Assembly: GCF_002833405.1 (NCBI RefSeq)
Contig: NZ_CP025135.1
Span: 2,585,501 to 2,649,500, forward strand
Direction of reading: 5' to 3'
Length of the DNA stretch: 64,000 bases
DNA from: Planococcus sp. MB-3u-03
GTDB taxonomy: Bacteria; Bacillota; Bacilli; Bacillales_A; Planococcaceae
A program made the position numbers and the translations under genes. Shown here one piece after another: positions 60,357 through 64,000 of the stretch; position 1 is the first letter of the stretch; each line of letters begins with the position of its first letter. A model generated the notes under the pieces. That model saw only the letters and a list, made by a program, of their open reading frames with translations, was not told the origin of the DNA and ran no database searches.

Positions 60357-61661
60357 CTAAATCCCTCCTTCTCTGAGCATTTCCAGGATTTGCTGCTTGA
60401 TGGCTTTTTTCTTGCCGTCGATAAGCAGTTCCGCTGGAAAATACAATTTATAATCGGTTCGGCGTTTGCCGGAAATGGCGTCGACAATCTGGGACAGCCG
60501 CGACAATTCCTTAATATCGCCGTTTGGCATCAATAATTGGATCGGCAGCCGTTCTTCCTCTTCCCCCGGCCGGTAGAAATCATAGGGCAGGTCGGAAGTC
60601 GAATCATCGATCAAGTAATATTCGGGATCGATGCCGGCTTTCTTGAACAAAGCTGAAAGCTCCCCGAGTTTTTTATAATCCGTCCCGGGATCGAAATCGA
60701 CATACTGGAACAAGCGGCGATTGACGAAACGATCGCACAGGTCAGCGAGGATCGGGTCGCGCTCGTTTATCCACAACTGGAAGTAGGTCATCAAGACGCC
60801 TTCATCGAGCGCCAAATAATCGTCGAGCGTGAAGCTACGGTCGAAAAAGGCGAGAAAATGGGTGGGCGGCTGCTGGAATTCGTAGCCGCTTTCGCTCAAT
60901 TCCTTAGCTCGCTGTAAAATCTTCCGCAAAATGACTTCGGCACTTCTCGCAACCGGGTGGAAATACACTTGCCAGTACATTTGGTAGCGGCTCATGATAT
61001 AGTCTTCGACCGCGTGCATGCCGCTCGATTTGATGACGACTTGGTCATCGAGCGGCCGCATGACGCGCAAGATGCGTTCCATATCGAAATGGCCGTAGGA
61101 AACGCCTGTATAATACGCATCTCGCTGCAAATAATCCATCCGGTCGGCATCGATCTGGCTGGAAATAAGCGAGACCACTTGTTTATTCGAATAGGTCTTA
61201 GCGATGACTTCCGCTACATGCGCCGGAAAATCAGGCGATACTTTTTTCAAGATGCTGTTCACTTCGGTATCACCGGTCAAAATCGCACGCGTGAATTCCT
61301 CGTGGTCCACGTTGAATACTTTTTCAAACGAATGTGAAAACGGGCCATGCCCAAGGTCGTGAAGGAGCGCTGCGCATAAGACCGTCAAGCGCTCGCTTTC
61401 ATCCCATTCCGGGCGGCCGTGGAACACATCGTCTGAGATGCGCCGGACGATTTCATAGACGCCGAGTGAATGATTGAAGCGGCTATGCTCCGCCCCGTGG
61501 AAGACGAGGTAGGATGTCCCGAGTTGTTTGATGCGGCGCAGGCGTTGGAATTCTTTCGAATTGACGAGGTCCCAAATCACTTGGTCACGCACATGGATAT
61601 ACCGGTGAACCGGATCTTTGAACACTTTTTCTTCAGCTAATTTTTGTGTCGCGTAGCTCAC
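60357..61661 (-). CDS. ywfO: HD-domain phosphohydrolase YwfO (dNTPase-like)
   Basis: This is a 434-residue metal-dependent phosphohydrolase. The HD residues are in EHSRFNHSLGV and ALLHDLGHGPFSHSFE, with ISSQIDADRMDYLQRD for the distal aspartate. It belongs to the YwfO/SAMHD1-like family; the Enterococcus homologue EF1143 hydrolyses dNTPs. Two GTG codons are possible; the second at 61661 has GGAGG about 7 bases upstream and gives the family start MSYATQKLAEEKVFKDPVHR. It precedes ywgA directly. Confidence 0.88.
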   Translation of the reverse strand: MSYATQKLAEEKVFKDPVHRYIHVRDQVIWDLVNSKEFQRLRRIKQLGTSYLVFHGAEHSRFNHSLGVYEIVRRISDDVFHGRPEWDESERLTVLCAALLHDLGHGPFSHSFEKVFNVDHEEFTRAILTGDTEVNSILKKVSPDFPAHVAEVIAKTYSNKQVVSLISSQIDADRMDYLQRDAYYTGVSYGHFDMERILRVMRPLDDQVVIKSSGMHAVEDYIMSRYQMYWQVYFHPVARSAEVILRKILQRAKELSESGYEFQQPPTHFLAFFDRSFTLDDYLALDEGVLMTYFQLWINERDPILADLCDRFVNRRLFQYVDFDPGTDYKKLGELSALFKKAGIDPEYYLIDDSTSDLPYDFYRPGEEEERLPIQLLMPNGDIKELSRLSQIVDAISGKRRTDYKLYFPAELLIDGKKKAIKQQILEMLREGGI

Positions 61662-61709
61662 GGGCACTCCTCCTCGAATCGTACTGGTTATTTTACACGA
61701 AACGAACGC

Positions 61710-62531
61710 TCATTCAAGCGTCCGTTCGAGCATTTTTTCATTGCGTTCAAGCACCCGTTTCAAATAAAACGAATACAATTCAAATTCTTCTTCCTGAAGC
61801 GGCATCGGAGCAGGCGAGCCAAGCAGCGCATGCAAATCGAGCACCACTTCAGGAACGGTGATGTCGCGGCCGAGCAGTTCGCTGAGCGACGCCATCACTT
61901 CTGGCTGGATCTCCGGGTAGCTGAATTTGGTCTCTTCCCCTTGCTTGCCCGCTTCGTAAAACTCGCGGATCACTTCCGCCCGTCCCGCCCCGCTTCCTTC
62001 GATGCACAAATACACTTGCACGGCGATGCCGCGGCGGATGCGACGCTGGGAGATGCCGGCGAATTTCTTGCCGCCGATGCTCAGGTCGTAACTGCCCGGG
62101 CAATATGAACCGACGATTTCGTAGGCGTCGATTTCCGCTTCCGGAAATAACGCTTCAACGAGCTCGACCATCAAATCGTAGCCTTGCGGAATGTCGATGG
62201 CGCCTTCTTTTTCCGACAGGACGATGGAAATATTCAAAACGCCGGAATCGAGGACAACGGCCAGGCCGCCGGAATTCCTGACGATTGCCTGATAGCCATT
62301 GTCTTCCAGGCCCGCCATCGCTTGATCGATATGAGGCAAGCGGTGGTCCTGGATGCCGAGAACCACTGTGTCATCGTGCACCCAGGTCCGGACCGTCGGC
62401 GGGCTTTTCTGCGAGCCGACCAGTTCACATAGCGTATCGTCCGCCGCAAACGATTCAAGCGCCGAACGTTTGCGCGCGCTCAAGGACTGGTCCCAAAAAC
62501 GCCATTTTTTCTCTTCCATAAATAAAGCCAT
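61710..62531 (-). CDS. lipL: Octanoyl-[GcvH]:protein N-octanoyltransferase LipL
   Basis: LipL moves octanoyl groups from GcvH to the E2 subunits of 2-oxoacid dehydrogenases in Bacillus lipoate assembly. The 273-residue protein has the lipoate-ligase fold with the catalytic cysteine in [20 protein letters not shown] and [26 protein letters not shown] precedes the ATG at 62531 by 9 bases; the frame can be read to 62558. It faces hemQ divergently. Its cysteine position separates LipL from LplA. Confidence 0.9.
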   Translation of the reverse strand: MALFMEEKKWRFWDQSLSARKRSALESFAADDTLCELVGSQKSPPTVRTWVHDDTVVLGIQDHRLPHIDQAMAGLEDNGYQAIVRNSGGLAVVLDSGVLNISIVLSEKEGAIDIPQGYDLMVELVEALFPEAEIDAYEIVGSYCPGSYDLSIGGKKFAGISQRRIRRGIAVQVYLCIEGSGAGRAEVIREFYEAGKQGEETKFSYPEIQPEVMASLSELLGRDITVPEVVLDLHALLGSPAPMPLQEEEFELYSFYLKRVLERNEKMLERTLE

Positions 62532-62703
62532 GCTGTCATTCTCCTCTTTTAAGTTCACTCTTTTCAGTTTACCCTTTTCAGTGCAGGCTGAAAAGGCGCT
62601 GCGGCCATGTCAAATTGGTGACAGGCCGCATTCGGATAGGAACTTGCGTCTTGCATATGATAAACTGTGGAAGAGAGATTCACATAAAAGGAGTGTTCTA
62701 CTG

Positions 62704-63453
62704 ATGAATGAAGCAGCAATCACATTAGACGGCTGGTACGTGCTCCACGATTTCCGTTCAATGGACTGGGTCGCGTGGAAAATGCTGGACGACGAAGAGC
62801 GCCAATTCGCGATCGACGAGTTCAATAATTTCATGGAAAAAGTTAACCAAGCTGACGAAAACAAAACCGGTGCCCACGCCCTTTATTCCATCATCGGCCA
62901 AAAAGCCGACCTCATGCTCATGCTTTTGCGTGAAACGATGGATGAATTGCGCGAGCTCGAAACCGAATACAATAAATTGACCTTGATCGCCTACACAGTG
63001 CCGACTTATTCTTACGTTTCTGTCGTCGAGTTGTCGAACTACCTGTCAGGCGAAAGCAATGAAGACCCTTATCAAAATCCGCATGTCCGTTCGCGTCTGT
63101 ACCCAGAGCTTCAACGCTCCCAGTACATTTGCTTCTATCCAATGGACAAGCGCCGCGAAGGCAACGACAATTGGTACATGCTGCCGATGCAGGAGCGTAA
63201 AGATTTGATGCTGTCACACGGCAAAATCGGCCGCAGCTACGCAGGCAAAGTCAAACAAATCATTTCCGGCTCTGTCGGGTTCGATGATTACGAGTGGGGC
63301 GTTACACTGTTTGCAGAAGACGTTCTCCAATTCAAGAAGCTTGTCTACGAAATGCGTTTCGATGAAGTATCCGCCCGCTACGGCGAATTCGGTTCATTCT
63401 ACGTCGGCACGATTCTCGACAAAGAGAAAACTGCAAAATTCCTTGAAGTATAA
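62704..63453 (+). CDS. hemQ: Coproheme decarboxylase HemQ
   Basis: HemQ makes protoheme from coproheme in the Gram-positive coproporphyrin pathway. The 249-residue chlorite-dismutase-fold protein starts [20 protein letters not shown]. It has [15 protein letters not shown], the Trp-containing [15 protein letters not shown] and the proximal His in [17 protein letters not shown] precedes the ATG at 62704. The open frame extends far upstream into the lipL promoter region but only this start fits. A strong terminator follows. Confidence 0.95.
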   Translation: MNEAAITLDGWYVLHDFRSMDWVAWKMLDDEERQFAIDEFNNFMEKVNQADENKTGAHALYSIIGQKADLMLMLLRETMDELRELETEYNKLTLIAYTVPTYSYVSVVELSNYLSGESNEDPYQNPHVRSRLYPELQRSQYICFYPMDKRREGNDNWYMLPMQERKDLMLSHGKIGRSYAGKVKQIISGSVGFDDYEWGVTLFAEDVLQFKKLVYEMRFDEVSARYGEFGSFYVGTILDKEKTAKFLEV

Positions 63454-63461
63454 ATTTCTCC

Positions 63462-63501
63462 AAAGCACCGCATCCTGATGAGAGGATGCGGTGCTTTTTT
63501 T
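63462..63501 (+). terminator. Terminator of hemQ
   Basis: AAAGCACCGCATCCT pairs with AGGATGCGGTGCTTT around a short loop, followed by TTTTTT on the plus strand. Confidence 0.92.
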
Positions 63502-63604
63502 ATTCCATGGCCTCTACCTAAGCAGACTTTCGATTTTCCGCCATACTTCCACTATCGAAACCTTCCATTTATTGGGTATACTAAAAGAAAAACGAGGTGT
63601 TTGT

Positions 63605-64000
63605 ATGTTCGTGATACGCCAGACACATTATGCAAAATGGGCTTTCGCTTTCTTGCTTCTCGTATTGATCAGCAATCTCTTGGTCTACCGCTCCCCTTTT
63701 TTTTGCTTGCAGTCATAGCCGCCGGGTTGATCGCTGCGCGCTTCATCATTCCTGCGCTGTATTTCGAACCCTTCGCTCCAATATTCTACATTGGCCTCGC
63801 AATCGAAATGCTCGTGCTGGCGGCAGAATTGGCCTTGCTCGGGTTATTGCTCATCCACATTTCAAAAATTCGGCGTTCCATGCTTAAACAATCCGGCAGC
63901 CCGCTTTTCGCCTTATTTCCTGCAGTGCATGAGAACGTCAAGCCGAATCCGCTGATCCATATCGTCCTGTCTGAAGCGCTCGCGTTTTACTATGCCTTCT
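63605..64000 (+). CDS. Membrane protein, 5' part (one apparent 1-base deletion)
   Basis: Starting MFVIRQTHYAKWAFAFLLLV behind GAGGTG, the frame stops after SPFFCLQS because of a T8 run at 63697-63704. Adding one T continues as SPFFLLAVIAAGLIAARFII, ALYFEPFAPIFYIGLAIEML and LAAELALLGLLLIHISKIRR to the right edge of the window. At least three hydrophobic segments make it a multi-helix membrane protein. I do not recognise a family. The T-run shift fits the homopolymer-error pattern in this sequence, though phase variation by slippage cannot be excluded. Confidence 0.6.

Noticed and set aside
62353..62703. HemQ frame extended upstream by about 117 residues
   Set aside because: The extension runs across the lipL start and promoter region on the opposite strand; HemQ length and ribosome site fit the ATG at 62704.

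Overview
This window looks like chromosomal DNA from a low-to-mid GC Firmicute of the order Bacillales. It is most likely a Planococcus-like member of the Planococcaceae (an inference from gene order and protein sequence; no search was possible). Almost every gene lies on the minus strand, and the order follows the conserved Bacillus block mbl / murA / atp / upp / glyA / ywl genes / prfA / tdk / rpmE / rho / glpX / murA2 / fba / spo0F / pyrG / rpoE / fadF / argS / speEB / ywh and ywf genes. The sporulation genes that sit in this block in Bacillus subtilis (spoIID, spoIIQ, spoIIID, spoIIR) are absent, which fits a non-sporulating lineage, although a spo0F-like receiver remains.

Layout by region. 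0-10 kb: start of mbl, murA, a DUF1146 gene, and the complete F1Fo ATP synthase operon atpZ-I-B-E-F-H-A-G-D-C, with its promoter at about 10.08 kb and a palindromic repeat inside the operon between atpE and atpF. 10-21 kb: UDP-GlcNAc 2-epimerase, upp, a LOV-like-PAS/GAF/degenerate GGDEF/EAL protein, glyA, ywlG, rpiB, arginine phosphatase ywlE, a 0.9 kb repeat-filled gap, the threonylcarbamoyl-AMP synthase gene, prmC and prfA. 21-32 kb: tdk, rpmE with a structured leader, rho, glpX, a second murA, transaldolase, fba, spo0F, ywjG, pyrG with a GGGC-start attenuator leader, rpoE and a small membrane-protein ORF. 32-43.7 kb: a branched-chain/fatty acid catabolic block (thiolase, hydroxyacyl-CoA dehydrogenase, two acyl-CoA dehydrogenases, TetR regulator, fused isobutyryl-CoA mutase IcmF) plus fadF, with a CcpA-like cre site and a FadR-like palindrome lying inside a promoter. 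43.9-53.8 kb: a corrinoid salvage operon under a cobalamin riboswitch: btuF-btuC-btuD/cbiZ fusion-cbiB-cobD-cobU-cobS-cobC-short cobU paralogue-pduO-cblT-cblS. It sits next to the B12-dependent IcmF operon, so import and assembly of adenosylcobalamin lies beside a user of it. 53.8-64 kb: argS, ywiB, three tandem palindromic repeats, speB-speE, ywhD, ywhB, ywgA, an HD-domain phosphohydrolase, lipL, hemQ and a partial membrane-protein gene.

Three themes run through the window. First, at least four families of roughly 95-140 bp imperfect palindromes fill the intergenic gaps; different copies show compensatory changes in opposite arms, which points to a folded element. Second, six genes, including the essential prfA and atpC, carry single-base deletions in short homopolymers. 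These are best read as consensus sequencing errors, and I annotate those genes as intact across the shifts. Third, several regulatory leaders can be read directly: the cobalamin riboswitch with antiterminator and terminator, the pyrG attenuator, the rpmE leader and the fadF promoter/operator.
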